Assembly (NCBI GenBank): GCA_034190875.2
Contig: CM067354.1
Span: 67,867,672 to 67,931,671 of the forward strand
From: Urechis unicinctus
Taxonomy: Eukaryota; Annelida; Polychaeta; Xenopneusta; Urechidae
DNA length: 64,000 bases
Direction of reading: 5' to 3'
Positions 36,601-47,837 of the stretch are shown here, piece after piece; the stretch's first letter is position 1, and each line of letters starts with the position of its first letter. A program made the translations under genes and the position numbers. The notes under the pieces are model-generated. The model had not been told where the DNA came from and did not search any database. It worked only from the letters and a program-made list of their open reading frames with translations.

Positions 36601-39600
36601 CTAAAATTTATAGAAAAGTCCAATTTCTCTTATGAATCCAAGTATCTTGGATGGATTCACCCTTTCAAACAATTCTGAAAGGGTTTGAACCCGGAAGAAG
36701 CGATTTCGGATCAAAATCAAATCAGCACATTCAATGAGAATGTGCTTGACAGTATAGGCACATTGACAAGGAATACATTCAGGGATGGGCTCATCCCTTA
36801 GTAGAAAGGCATGAGTTGTATAGGTGTGTCCTATACGAGCGCGAGCAAGAACGACCTCTTCTCTTCGGCTCTCTCTGCAGTTGTGTGGCCACTCCCCAAG
36901 TTGAGGCTGGATTTCGTAAAGTTTGTTTGGAATGGATTCATCCCACTGGTCCTGCCATTTTTGTTTAAAAAATTGGACGACTTGAGGTTTAAAATCTGTA
37001 AAGGGAATCTTGGTTTCAGACACTGGCTCATGTAGGGCTTCCTTTGCAGTCCTATCGGCTTTTTCGTTGCCTGGGATACCTATGTGACTGGGTACCCAGA
37101 CAAACTCAACATTTTTACCCAGCATGGATAAACGAGTAAGATTTTCTAAAATATCTACAACAATATGGCACGATAACAACTTATTCCCAATTGCCTCCAG
37201 GGCAGATAAAGAATCACTAAAAATTGTAAAATCCGCATTGGGATGGTGAGCAATAAGGCCCAATGCCATCCTTATTGCGGTAACTTCAGCTGTAAAAACA
37301 GATGCTGCACCAGGCAGTCTTTTCTTGTGGGTCTGAGGTCCGAACACGACTCCAGCACCCACACGGTTTGCATCTTTGGATCCATCAGTATAAATAAGTA
37401 TCTTGTCTTTGTGATGTTCTTTTATTTCATGAAATTTCATCAAGAGGTCATTTGCATTTAATTTATCATATTTGGTAAGGGATGTGTCTATTGTTGGTGT
37501 GTTCAATTGCCAGGGTGGTGTTTCGGGAATTTTGTTTGGAGCAATAATGTCTAAATTATTGGATATGTTGTTTAGCGATTCTTGAATACGGATGCCAAGA
37601 GGTGGTATGGCATTAGGTTTAGTTTCATATATTACTTGGTATTTGGGATGGAAGATAATGTCATAGGCAGGGTGATCTGGATTGCTTTTTATTTTAATTG
37701 CATATTGGAGGGCCAGTTTGTTTCTTCTTAGATGGATAGGCATTTCATTGGCTTCAGTGTGGAGGCTTTCAATGGGTGATGTTCGAAATGCCCCAAGGCA
37801 AATCCTCAGAGCCTGATTCTGGACTATGTCCAGTCGTTTTAGATAAGATTTTCGAGCTGCACCGTAAACGATGCAGCCATAGTCAAGCTTTGATCTTATC
37901 AAGGACCGGTAGAGTCTGAGCAGGACCTGCCTGTCAGCTCCCCAGTCCAGCTTGGACACTACTTTAAGAAGATTCGTTGCCTTGAGACATTTATTCCTGA
38001 TGTAATTAATATGGGATTTAAAATTCAGTTTTGAATCAAATATGATACCTAAGAATTTGGTTTCTTCCACAACAGGGACGGGATTTTTATTGATGGTTAA
38101 TTCTGGGTCAGGGTGAAGGCCCCTTCTTTGACAAAAATGTACACAAACTGTTTTTGTAGTAGAAAATTTGAAACCATTTTCATCTGCCCATTTCTGAATT
38201 TTGTTAAGGTTGATTTGTAGCTGGCGTTCTATGGTGGTCATACTGCTGGATCGGTAAGATATAAGGAAATCGTCTACATAAAGTGATTTTTCTATTTCAG
38301 GTTTAAGAACTTTTGTGATGCTATTGATCTTTAGATTGAAAAGTGTGACAGAAAGAATGCTGCCCTGTGGGACCCCCATTTCCTGACCATGTTGGTCCGA
38401 AAGTGATGTCCCAATTCTTACCTTAAAAAATCTATCATTTAAAAAATTTTGTATAAATAGTGGCATATTACCTCGAAGACCAGCGTCTTGTAGATCTTTT
38501 AAAATCCCATATTTCCATGTCGTGTCATATGCTTTCTCAAGATCGAAAAAAACACAGACACGACATGGTCCCCCCCTTTAAAAATGCATCCCTAATATAA
38601 GACTCTAACTTAACAAGGTTGTCTGTGGTACATCGGCCTTTTCTAAAGCCAGATTGATGTTCATTTATTATATTATTAGTTTCCAAGTACCACATAAGAC
38701 GCTTGTTAACGATTCGCTCCATGGTTTTACAGAGACAGCTCGTGAGAGCGATGGGCCTGTAGCTCGACGGGTTGGTTGGGTCTTTTCCGGACTTTGGGAG
38801 AGGGATGATGGTAGCCTCTCTCCATGAGTCCGGATATTCTCCACTGCTCCATATGTGATTGTATATGTCTAATAAGACATACAAGGACTCTTCTGGAAGA
38901 TGTTTAAGAAGTTGGTAATGAACATCGTCTGGTCCTACTGCAGTGTCCTTGCAGAGTTTCAAAGATTCTTTCAATTCTTCTAAAGTAAAAGGAACATTAT
39001 AATTTTCGTCGTTGTTTGACCTAAAATTATTTTTTGTTCTTTCAGTTATCTGTTTATGTCTTTGAAACTTTTCAGTATAATTAGCAGTGGAAGAATTCAT
39101 GGTTATTGTGTCCGCTATGATGTTAGATATTTCCTGTTTGTTTTTTTACTTCATTACCATCTGGTGTTAGAAGGTAAGAAGAAGTGGAAGAGGTGTTTTT
39201 TCCACTTATTTTGCGGACCATTTCCCATGTCTTTTTGATTGATGTTTTCGAGTTAATTTTGATATATAAGTTTTCCATGAATTCTTTTTACTTTCTTTAA
39301 CGACCCGCCGAGCTCTCGCTCTCGCTGCCCTGAATGATGCCAGGTTTGCATGGGTTGGGTGAGTTTGAAAAAACTTAAGGGCCCTTTTTCTATGGTTGAT
39401 GGCGTCCTGGCAGTCTTGGTTAAACCATGGTTTTGGGATGCGCCTGGGCTTTGCCGAGGACTTCGGAATAGTTTTGGAGGCAATTTCAAGCAGTTTAGCA
39501 CAAAATGTATCGATGTGTGTATCTCGCCCTTGCATCTTATCCCTGTGGATAGCCTCCCCACACAGAGATCCAAAGGAGGGCCAGTCTGCTTTATGCAGCT

Positions 39601-40286
39601 GCCACTTTGGAGGTGACTCTGGTGGTAACGGAGGGTTTAGGTGGATAAGAATGGGGAAGTGGTCACTTCCACAGGTATCATCGACACCAACTTCCCATGC
39701 AAGGTCGAGAAACAAAGAAGGAGAAGAGAAAGAAAGATCTATTGCGGTGGGTGTGCCATAGCCTGGATGGATGTATGTATTTGAGCCGTCATTTAAAAGG
39801 CAGAGATTGTGAGAAATGAAGAAATCTTCTACAATTTGACCTTTTCCATCATCATGTGTATTGCCCCATAAAGAGTTGTGGGCATTAAAATCACCCATGA
39901 GGAGAACTGGCTCTGGCAACTGGGCCACGATGTTGTCCAGTTCTCCCCGTGTAAAATTTCGGCTTGGCGGTAAGTAAAGGGAGCAAAGTGTGATGGACTT
40001 ATTTAAGGTAATATTTACTGCTACTGCTTGAAGGTTTGTATTGAGTTCTATTTCCTTCTGGGGAATACAATCCTTGATTAAAATGGACGAGCCGCCAGAA
40101 GCTCGTTCCCCAGTGCCTCCAAATTTATGGTAAGATTTATAGCCTTTCAAGCTATATTTATTTTCTGCCTTCAGAAATGTTTCCTGAAGGCAGGCTGCAA
40201 TACCATTATTTTTGTTGAGTAAAGTAAGAAGTTCTTCATGATTATTCCGAAGTCCCTCGGCAATTCCATTGTATAATGCCCGCCAT
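36601..40286 (-). pseudogene. Retrotransposon ORF2, copy B, frame-broken
   Basis: Same protein as copy A's ORF2, split into open pieces of about 314 codons (endonuclease, to 40150), 187 codons (39100-38537, start of RT) and 621 codons (38466-36601, rest of RT from the palm through RNase H). Differences from copy A that break the frame are length changes in runs: an extra C near 40254 just after the start, one T fewer near 39254, one T more near 39146, and extra A and C near 38550 and 38572. All catalytic motifs (GDFNAH, YVDD, TDGSK) remain. Either a very recent inactive copy or intact sequence with homopolymer errors. Confidence 0.9.
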
Positions 40287-41524
40287 TACCTATCAGGGGG
40301 TTTGGCGGGACGTTTGCTGCCATGGTGGACCTCAGTCCCCATGGCATTCCTGGGGCCGCAGGTTCCCTGGGCCACTACAGACCCAGGGTCCCGATTGGCC
40401 CCTGATGATGTGTGTCTGCCATGGGGGACCTCATCAGTCTCCATGGTAGACAATGGGCCATAGATGTTGGGCCCAACAAAAGAATCTGGGTTCTGAACCC
40501 TGGTGAGTTTTGATTTTACAGACCGTGGGAGTTTAGATTTTTCATTGTATTTGTTTGCTGTTATGTGTTCATTGACTTTTGGGGTAGTGGGGGTGTTTGG
40601 TTTTGTTTGTTCTGTTGGGGGATTGCTGGCTTTGAAAGGGGGTTGTTTCGGAGGGTGGTTTTCTGTTTGTGTACTAATAGATTTGGTTATTTTAGTAGGT
40701 GCTGCTGCAGTACTAGCATATGAAGGTCTGGAAGAAGTTGAATTTTGGCACTCTACTATTTTTCTCGCTTCAGGGAAAGAAAGTTTTTGGGTGATATGTA
40801 GTGTTTGAATTTGTTTTTCGATTTGCCAAATGGAACAGCGTTTAGAGTATGCGGGATGAGCACCGGAGCAGTTTGCGCACTTGAATGGTGCTTTGCAATC
40901 CTGCTCCCCGTGCTCATCACCGCATTTGGGGCATATTGGTGTTCTATTACATTTGGTTTTAAAATGGCCATATCTTTGACAGTTGTGGCATCTTAAAGGA
41001 TTTGGAATGAATGGTTCAGTTTTGATGTTCAGGCCAGCTATTTTAATGTTGTTTGGAAGGTAAGGGGTGTTGAAAGTAAGGATGTGGGTGCCTGTGGGAA
41101 CCCTTTCTCCATTTTTATTAATGAGCACTTTGGCTACTTCACTGACATTTTGATTTTTCAATTCCTCCAAAATCTCTTCTTCGCTGCAGTATTTGAGTTC
41201 GAAAGATTTTATAACACCCTTGATGGTATTAAGGGTTCGATGAGGGCTGAATTTTACATTGATATTCGCTAATTTGGTGGTCTGAAGAAGAAGTTTGGAA
41301 TGAATTGGTTTTGAAGTTTCGACAAGATAAAGCCCAGATCGCAAAAGTTTTAGGGTTTTGGGAGTGCCGGCAACACCACAAATTCCTTTAAATAGAACAA
41401 TGAATGAAACTTTCTCTAAACTCCCGTCGGTTCTTTCAAGCACAAGAAATCTTGGCCAGTTTTCAGTTTCAGTTTCATTTTCATCTAAATGCCTTCGTTT
41501 TTGGCCAGTATGAGAGGAAGACAT
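40286..41524 (-). CDS. Retrotransposon ORF1 protein (copy B, open)
   Basis: Nucleic-acid-binding chaperone-type protein that would coat the element RNA. I start it at the ATG at 41524 (MSSSHTGQKRRHLDEN). The frame stays open 59 codons further to 41701, but that extension is less protein-like. From the chosen start: an acidic/basic N-terminus, an RRM-like region (about 25-175; PRFLVLER onward), then three zinc knuckles, CHNCQRYGHFKTKC, CPKCGDEHGEQDC (Cx2Cx3Hx4C) and CANCSGAHPAYSKRC. A Ser/Thr/Pro-rich tail ends at a TAA overlapping the ORF2 ATG. About 412 residues, the only uninterrupted ORF1 of the three close copies. Confidence 0.88.
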   Translation of the reverse strand: MSSSHTGQKRRHLDENETETENWPRFLVLERTDGSLEKVSFIVLFKGICGVAGTPKTLKLLRSGLYLVETSKPIHSKLLLQTTKLANINVKFSPHRTLNTIKGVIKSFELKYCSEEEILEELKNQNVSEVAKVLINKNGERVPTGTHILTFNTPYLPNNIKIAGLNIKTEPFIPNPLRCHNCQRYGHFKTKCNRTPICPKCGDEHGEQDCKAPFKCANCSGAHPAYSKRCSIWQIEKQIQTLHITQKLSFPEARKIVECQNSTSSRPSYASTAAAPTKITKSISTQTENHPPKQPPFKASNPPTEQTKPNTPTTPKVNEHITANKYNEKSKLPRSVKSKLTRVQNPDSFVGPNIYGPLSTMETDEVPHGRHTSSGANRDPGSVVAQGTCGPRNAMGTEVHHGSKRPAKPPDR

Positions 41525-42088
41525 AGTAATACAACAATTCATCACCTGTGCTCCCCACCCGCCCCGGAGCCCAATAAAGGGACATCTTAAAGATGCCAGG
41601 GCTACACAGGTGATATACTCGTCCCCCATAAAAAGTGATACAATACGTAACCCATAGAGCCCAGACACTGGCAAGGTGCTGAGCCCGTAGAGGCGCACCA
41701 TAACACCCCTAATGGAATCCGATTGACCTGATTAAGCAGCCGCCTTCTGGGACTAGTGAAGCCAATGAAATGAGAAATGGTCCATGAAGTAAATGAATGT
41801 CATGAAGGAAGATGCCAAATGCATGTGATGGGTAGTCCCAGGGCACGACGCCACCAGCCGATAGGAATGGGCCAGGCCAACCCACCCTCTCGTCTAGGCG
41901 AAATCCGGGCCAAAGTGGTGTGTTGCAGATATAGCCCTCGCAAGGACCGCTCCGCTCAACCACCAGGATCCCATCTTCCTCCGACACGAGTCGCAACCCA
42001 CGGCCAACAGGTTGCCCCCTATTAGTCGCCTCTTACGACATGCAGGAGGATACAGTGGGCCTATTCTACCCCCGGACCCACAGGGGGG
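41525..42088 (-). other. 5' leader of copy B
   Basis: 564 bases upstream of the ORF1 ATG, almost identical to 49078-49640 in copy C. At the extreme 5' end a C-run can pair with the GGGGG about 16 bases later. Then GTCGTAAGAGGCGAC forms a short hairpin (GTCG/CGAC). Because I-group elements use internal 5' promoters, the conserved leader probably contains the promoter; that is inference. Confidence 0.6.
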
Positions 42089-42795
42089 TTTTCGAAGATG
42101 GAAGCTTGTCTTTCCGCCTCGTTAAAGGAGGGCGCGTCGACGCCAATAAATTGTGCGCGTAACCTATGTCGTAGGTTGGACACAAACAGGTGGGTGCGTA
42201 CATGGCCCTCTGCCAAATTAAAGCGCAAAAAATAATTGAGCACACTTTCGTCGTCGCGTTGGGGATCGAGGACGACATGGCCATCAAAGTTTTTACCGAA
42301 ACGCTTTTGTATGCGATCACGCACTTCGCTCCACGTGGCGACACTTGTACGGGATTTGGCGATATCTCGGTATTCTGCCTCCGCGCGATCTGACAGGAAT
42401 GCCGGTACCGCAGCAACCATGTATTCGGGCGTCCAATTTGACAGGCGGGCGCACATTTCAAACCGCTCAAGCCAATGTTCCCAGTGGTCTTCGAGGCCGT
42501 CAAACTTACCAGGGTAAGTTGGCGCATGGGATAACGGTGCGGGGATCAGATGGGATGGTGTGGTGCTATTAGGCGCGGGTAATGTAGGCGCAACTCCGCC
42601 ACTGTTTTGTGAGGGAGTGGTGGAACTCGTTTGGGGAGAGGGTATTTTCGCTATGGCAATCGACAATCGTTCATTCAGCTGCGATATCATTTGCTCTAAG
42701 CGCTCAATGACTTGCTCTTTGTCGCGCAAGGCAATCTGTAGAGATTCGATATCGGAACTGGCCCTCTCGGAAGATTGTGATCGGGTGTCCACCAT
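42089..42795 (-). pseudogene. LTR-retrotransposon gag, N-terminal part, interrupted by copy B
   Basis: Starts MVDTRSQSSERASS with a heptad-like coiled coil (residues about 15-50, LRDKEQVIERLEQMISQL), a Pro/Ser/Thr-rich linker (55-90), then a Ty3/gypsy-type capsid region: YPGKFDG, WEHWLERFE, and later WSEVRDRIQKRFG and LNYFLRF. The true gag sequence stops at ASIFE where copy B inserts; the last eight codons of the apparent ORF are copy B's 5' end. The rest of gag is at 35935-36428. Role: capsid of the virus-like particle. Confidence 0.9.
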
Positions 42796-42877
42796 GGTTA
42801 ATTTTGTTGAAAGGAAAAATAGGAACGGGAAAAACCAAACTATTATGAATGTAACTTACGTGATATAGGTTCCGGGG

Positions 42878-42897
42878 TCGAGTTGGATTCTCCACCA
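42878..42897 (-). promoter_or_regulatory. Candidate primer-binding site of the LTR element
   Basis: Minus strand TGGTGGAGAATCC begins two bases after the inferred LTR end. TGG matches the complement of a tRNA CCA end. The tRNA identity is not determined. Confidence 0.45.
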
Positions 42898-42899
42898 GT

Positions 42900-43288
42900 T
42901 GTCGAGCTTGGTTTTGTCGACTTTGAAGTCGTGATGAATTGAAGACACAAACGACGTTGTAGAGCCGAAAAGGATGAAATATATTTTTATTCTTCTTAAT
43001 ACAGGATAACTCCTTTATTTAATCAACGTGGCCGAAAAGGATGATCTTTAATTATCGTCGGTCAACTCTCTCCAGTGAGCGTGTCCTCCCTCCCTTATAT
43101 ACCTGTCACCTTTCGGGCTGTCCCCAATCGGTGAGTGCTATTGGCTAAGAGGCTTGTAGCCGGATCACCAATGAGGTCGCCCCTTAATGAGGTAGTTAGA
43201 TTGGGGGGAAGGAAAACTTACGGGTAACCGGCGAGCCAGGTAGAGAGGGTGAAGTTAAGTAAAACTGTTTACGACACAATTCATAACA
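42900..43288 (-). repeat. 5' LTR of the Ty3/gypsy-like element
   Basis: Inferred limits TGTTATGA...GACA (short TGT/ACA ends) on the minus strand, about 389 bp. It contains a TATA-like GTATATAAGG (around 43100) and, downstream, AATAAA-type signals (around 43015 and 42985), in the order expected for U3-R-U5. It is followed by TGG and then gag at 42795. No second copy is visible in the window, so the limits rest on internal signals only. Confidence 0.55.
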
Positions 43289-43950
43289 TTGCCCCAATAC
43301 ATTGCCACACTATATTATCCTAATCATCACCACCTTATACTGTTCTGAATATTGCCACCATACAGTATCCTCATAATTGCCACCATACATTTACCTATCT
43401 TACACTATGCTAAATATTGGCACCTTGAAATATCCTTAACAATGCTAGCTTACACTACGCTCTATGTTTCAACCCATAACTTCCTCAACATTGGCACCCA
43501 ATCGCCATCCGTCTTCAACTATCCAACAGTAAACTCAACATCGCCACTGTAATATATTTACCATATTGCGACCCTACTCTATCGAAAACAATGCCATCCT
43601 ACACGTTTTGTAACATCCCAAACTTTCGCTATCCTTAACATAAAAAAACCTACACTAGTCTCAACATCCCCAACCTTCACTGGCCTATACATCGCCACTT
43701 TACTCACAAAGGTGAGAATTATAAGGCATTATATATGCCCTGCAACTCCGCCGATACCCCTCAACTAACATCATATATTGAAAACTTCACACGTCGTGGC
43801 TAGTCTCTCTATCCCTGTTAACAAGATCGCCATCCTGTATTATCCTCGGCATTTCCACTATGCTCTGCCCTAAACATCCCACTATACACTACTGTTAATA
43901 TTGGTCGCGACTCTACACAATCCTCAACATCGCTACTTTGCACTACCCTA
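43289..43950. repeat. Degenerate minisatellite
   Basis: Many diverged repeats of a unit of roughly 25-40 bases around AACATTGCCACC and TACACTAT words ('attgccacca', 'aacatcgccact', 'acattggcaccc'). C-rich on the plus strand with almost no G runs, unlike both neighbours. It lies between the LTR and copy C. Confidence 0.75.
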
Positions 43951-44144
43951 AGGTAAGGTAAGGTAAGTATAGGGTTTAACGGCACACCAACACTAGTGTG
44001 TTATATGGTGCCTACTTAAGGAGTGATAAATACGAGTACGAAAGGATAAGAAGGAGTCAAGGGTTTAAAACTAACTAAAAAAATTAGTATTAATTGAATT
44101 ATATGAATTGAATTATATATAAATTAATTTGAGAATTGTATGGT

Positions 44145-47100
44145 CTAAAATTTATAGAAAAGTCCAATTTCTCTTATGAATCCAAGTATCTTGGATGGAT
44201 TCACCCTTTCAAACAATTCTGAAAGGGTTTGAACCCGGAAGAAGCGATTTCGGATCAAAATCAAATCAGCACATTCAATGAGAATGTGCTTGACAGTATA
44301 GGCACATTGACAAGGAATACATTCAGGGATGGGCTCATCCCTTAGTAGAAAGGCATGAGTTGTATAGGTGTGTCCTATACGAGCGCGAGCAAGAACGACC
44401 TCTTCTCTTCGGCTCTCTCTGCAGTTGTGTGGCCACTCCCCAAGTTGAGGCTGGATTTCGTAAAGTTTGTTTGGAATGGATTCATCCCACTGGTCCTGCC
44501 ATTTTTGTTTAAAAAATTGGACGACTTGAGGTTTAAAATCTGTAAAGGGAATCTTGGTTTCAGACACTGGCTCATGTAGGGCTTCCTTTGCAGTCCTATC
44601 GGCTTTTTCGTTGCCTGGGATACCTATGTGACTGGGTACCCAGACAAACTCAACATTTTTACCCAGCATGGATAAACGAGTAAGATTTTCTAAAATATCT
44701 ACAACAATATGGCACGATAACAACTTATTCCCAATTGCCTCCAGGGCAGATAAAGAATCACTAAAAATTGTAAAATCCGCATTGGGATGGTGAGCAATAA
44801 GGCCCAATGCCATCCTTATTGCGGTAACTTCAGCTGTAAAAACAGATGCTGCACCAGGCAGTCTTTTCTTGTGGGTCTGAGGTCCGAACACGACTCCAGC
44901 ACCCACACGGTTTGCATCTTTGGATCCATCAGTATAAATAAGTATCTTGTCTTTGTGATGTTCTTTTATTTCATGAAATTTCATCAAGAGGTCATTTGCA
45001 TTTAATTTATCATATTTTTGGTAAGGGATGTGTCTATTGTTGGTGTGTTCAATTGCCAGGGTGGTGTTTCGGGAATTTTGTTTGGAGCAATAATGTCTAA
45101 ATTATTGGATATGTTGTTTAGCGATTCTTGAATACGGATGCCAAGAGGTGGTATGGCATTAGGTTTAGTTTCATATATTACTTGGTATTTGGGATGGAAG
45201 ATAATGTCATAGGCAGGGTGATCTGGATTGCTTTTTATTTTAATTGCATATTGGAGGGCCAGTTTGTTCTCTTTCTTCTTAGATGGATAGGCATTTCATT
45301 GGCTTCAGTGTGGAGGCTTTCAATGGGTGATGTTCGAAATGCCCCAAGGCAAATCCTCAGAGCCTGATTCTGGACTATGTCCAGTCGTTTTAGATAAGAT
45401 TTTCGAGCTGCACCGTAAACGATGCAGCCATAGTCAAGCTTTGATCTTATCAAGGACCGGTAGAGTCTGAGCAGGACCTGCCTGTCAGCTCCCCAGTCCA
45501 GCTTGGACACTACTTTAAGAAGATTCATTGCCTTGAGACATTTATTCCTGATGTAATTAATATGGGATTTAAAATTCAGTTTTGAATCAAATATGATACC
45601 TAAGAATTTGGTTTCTTCCACAACAGGGACGGGATTTTTATTGATGGTTAATTCTGGGTCAGGGTGAAGGCCCCTTCTTTGACAAAAATGTACACAAACT
45701 GTTTTTGTAGTAGAAAATTTGAAACCATTTTCATCTGCCCATTTCTGAATTTTGTTAAGGTTGATTTTTGTAGCTGGCGTTCTATGGTGGTCATACTGCT
45801 GGATCGGTAAGATATAAGGAAATCGTCTACATAAAGTGATTTTTCTATTTCAGGTTTAAGAACTTTTGTGATGCTATTGATCTTTAGATTGAAAAGTGTG
45901 ACAGAAAGAATGCTGCCCTGTGGGACCCCCATTTCCTGACCATGTTGGTCCGAAAGTGATGTCCCAATTCTTACCTTAAAAAATCTATCATTTAAAAAAT
46001 TTTGTATAAATAGTGGCATATTACCTCGAAGACCAGCGTCTTGTAGATCTTTTAAAATCCCATATTTCCATGTCGTGTCATATGCTTTCTCAAGATCAAA
46101 AAACACAGACACGACATGGTCCCCTTTAAAAATGCATCCCTAATATAAGACTCTAACTTAACAAGGTTGTCTGTGGTACATCGGCCTTTTCTAAAGCCAG
46201 ATTGATGTTCATTTATTATATTATTAGTTTCCAAGTACCACATAAGACGCTTGTTAACGATTCGCTCCATGGTTTTACAGAGACAGCTCGTGAGAGCGAT
46301 GGGCCTGTAGCTCGACGGGTTGGTTGGGTCTTTTCCGGACTTTGGGAGAGGGATGATGGTAGCCTCTCTCCATGAGTCCGGATATTCTCCACTGCTCCAT
46401 ATGTGATTGTATATGTCTAATAAGACATACAAGGACTCTTCTGGAAGATGTTTAAGAAGTTGGTAATGAACATCGTCTGGTCCTACTGCAGTGTCCTTGC
46501 AGAGTTTCAAAGATTCTTTCAATTCTTCTAAAGTAAAAGGAACATTATAATTATCGTCGTTGTTTGACCTAAAATTAATTTTTTGTTCTTTCAGTTATCT
46601 GTTTATGTCTTTGAAACTTTTCAGTATAATTAGCAGTGGAAGAATTCATGGTTATTGTGTCCGCTATGATGTTAGATATTTCCTGTTTGTTTTTTACTTC
46701 ATTACCATCTGGTGTTAGAAGGTAAGAAGAAGTGGAAGAGGTGTTTTTTCCACTTATTTTGCGGACCATTTCCCATGTCTTTTTGATTGATGTTTTTCGA
46801 GTTTTATTTTGATATATAAGTTTTCCATGAATTCTTTTTACTTTCTTTAACGACCCGCCGAGCTCTCGCTCTCGCTGCCCTGAATGATGCCAGGTTTGCA
46901 TGGGTTGGGTGAGTTTGAAAAAACTTAAGGGCCCTTTTTCTATGGTTGATGGCGTCCTGGCAGTCTTGGTTAAACCATGGTTTTGGGATGCGCCTGGGCT
47001 TTGCCGAGGACTTCGGAATAGTTTTGGAGGCAATTTCAAGCAGTTTAGCACAAAATGTATCGATGTGTGTATCTCGCCCTTGCATCTTATCCCTGTGGAT

Positions 47101-47837
47101 AGCCTCCCCACACAGAGATCCAAAGGAGGGCCAGTCTGCTTTATGCAGCTGCCACTTTGGAGGTGACTCTGGTGGTAACGGAGGGTTTAGGTGGATAAGA
47201 ATGGGGAAGTGGTCACTTCCACAGGTATCATCGACACCAACTTCCCATGCAAGGTCGAGAAACAAAGAAGGAGAAGAGAAAGAAAGATCTATTGCGGTGT
47301 GGGTGTGCCATAGCCTGGATGGATGTATGTATTTGAGCCGTCATTTAAAAGGCAGAGATTGTGGGAAATGAAGAAATCTTCTACAATTTGACCTTTTCCA
47401 TCATCATGTGTATTGCCCCATAAAGAGTTGTGGGCATTAAAATCACCCATGAGGAGAACTGGCTCTGGCAACTGGGCCACGATGTTGTCCAGTTCTCCCC
47501 GTGTAAAATTTCGGCTTGGCGGTAAGTAAAGGGAGCAAAGTGTGATGGACTTATTTAAGATAATATTTACTGCTACTGCTTGAAGGTTTGTATTGAGTTC
47601 TATTTCCTTCTGGGGAATACAATCCTTGATTAAAATGGACGAGCCGCCAGAAGCTCGTTCCCCAGTGCCTTCAAATTTATGGTAAGATTTATAGCCTTTC
47701 AAGCTATATTTATTTTCTGCCTTCAGAAATGTTTCCTGAAGGCAGGCTGCAATACCATTATTTTTGTTGAGTAAAGTAAGAAGTTCTTCATGATTATTCC
47801 GAAGTCCTCGGCAATTCCATTGTATAATGCCCGCCAT
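44145..47837 (-). pseudogene. Retrotransposon ORF2, copy C, frame-broken
   Basis: Open pieces: 47837-47289 (endonuclease first part, 182 codons), 47265-46804, 46522-46052 (RT fingers), 46112-45648 (RT palm with YVDD), 45621-45235 (thumb) and 44987-44145 (RNase H to the end, 280 codons). Frame-breaking differences from copy A include two extra bases near 47300, one T near 46578, two bases near 45770, four near 45272 and two near 45017. Several are small duplications beside runs. The catalytic residues themselves are intact. Confidence 0.9.

Larger units (their letters stand above)
36413..42104 (-). mobile_element. Nimb/I-like non-LTR retrotransposon, copy B, with 16-bp target duplication
   Basis: The element occupies 36429-42088 and is flanked by identical 16-bp repeats TTTTCGAAGATGGAAG at 36413-36428 and 42089-42104. 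It is inserted in the gag gene of the LTR element, same strand. This copy appears full length: the 5' end is a run of six C (minus strand), then TGTGGGTCCGGGGG, and the 3' end is the hairpin plus GGTAA-type tail. ORF1 is open and ORF2 is frame-broken. By eye it is almost identical to copies A and C and shares several variants with C against A. Confidence 0.95.

Noticed and set aside
41709..42025. Frames in the 5' leader of copy B (and 49285-49664 in copy C)
   Set aside because: They lie in the untranslated leader and are not followed by ORF1 in frame; no motif.
43289..43950. Possible CRISPR-like array
   Set aside because: Repeats are degenerate, without constant-length unique spacers, in a eukaryotic context; this is a minisatellite.
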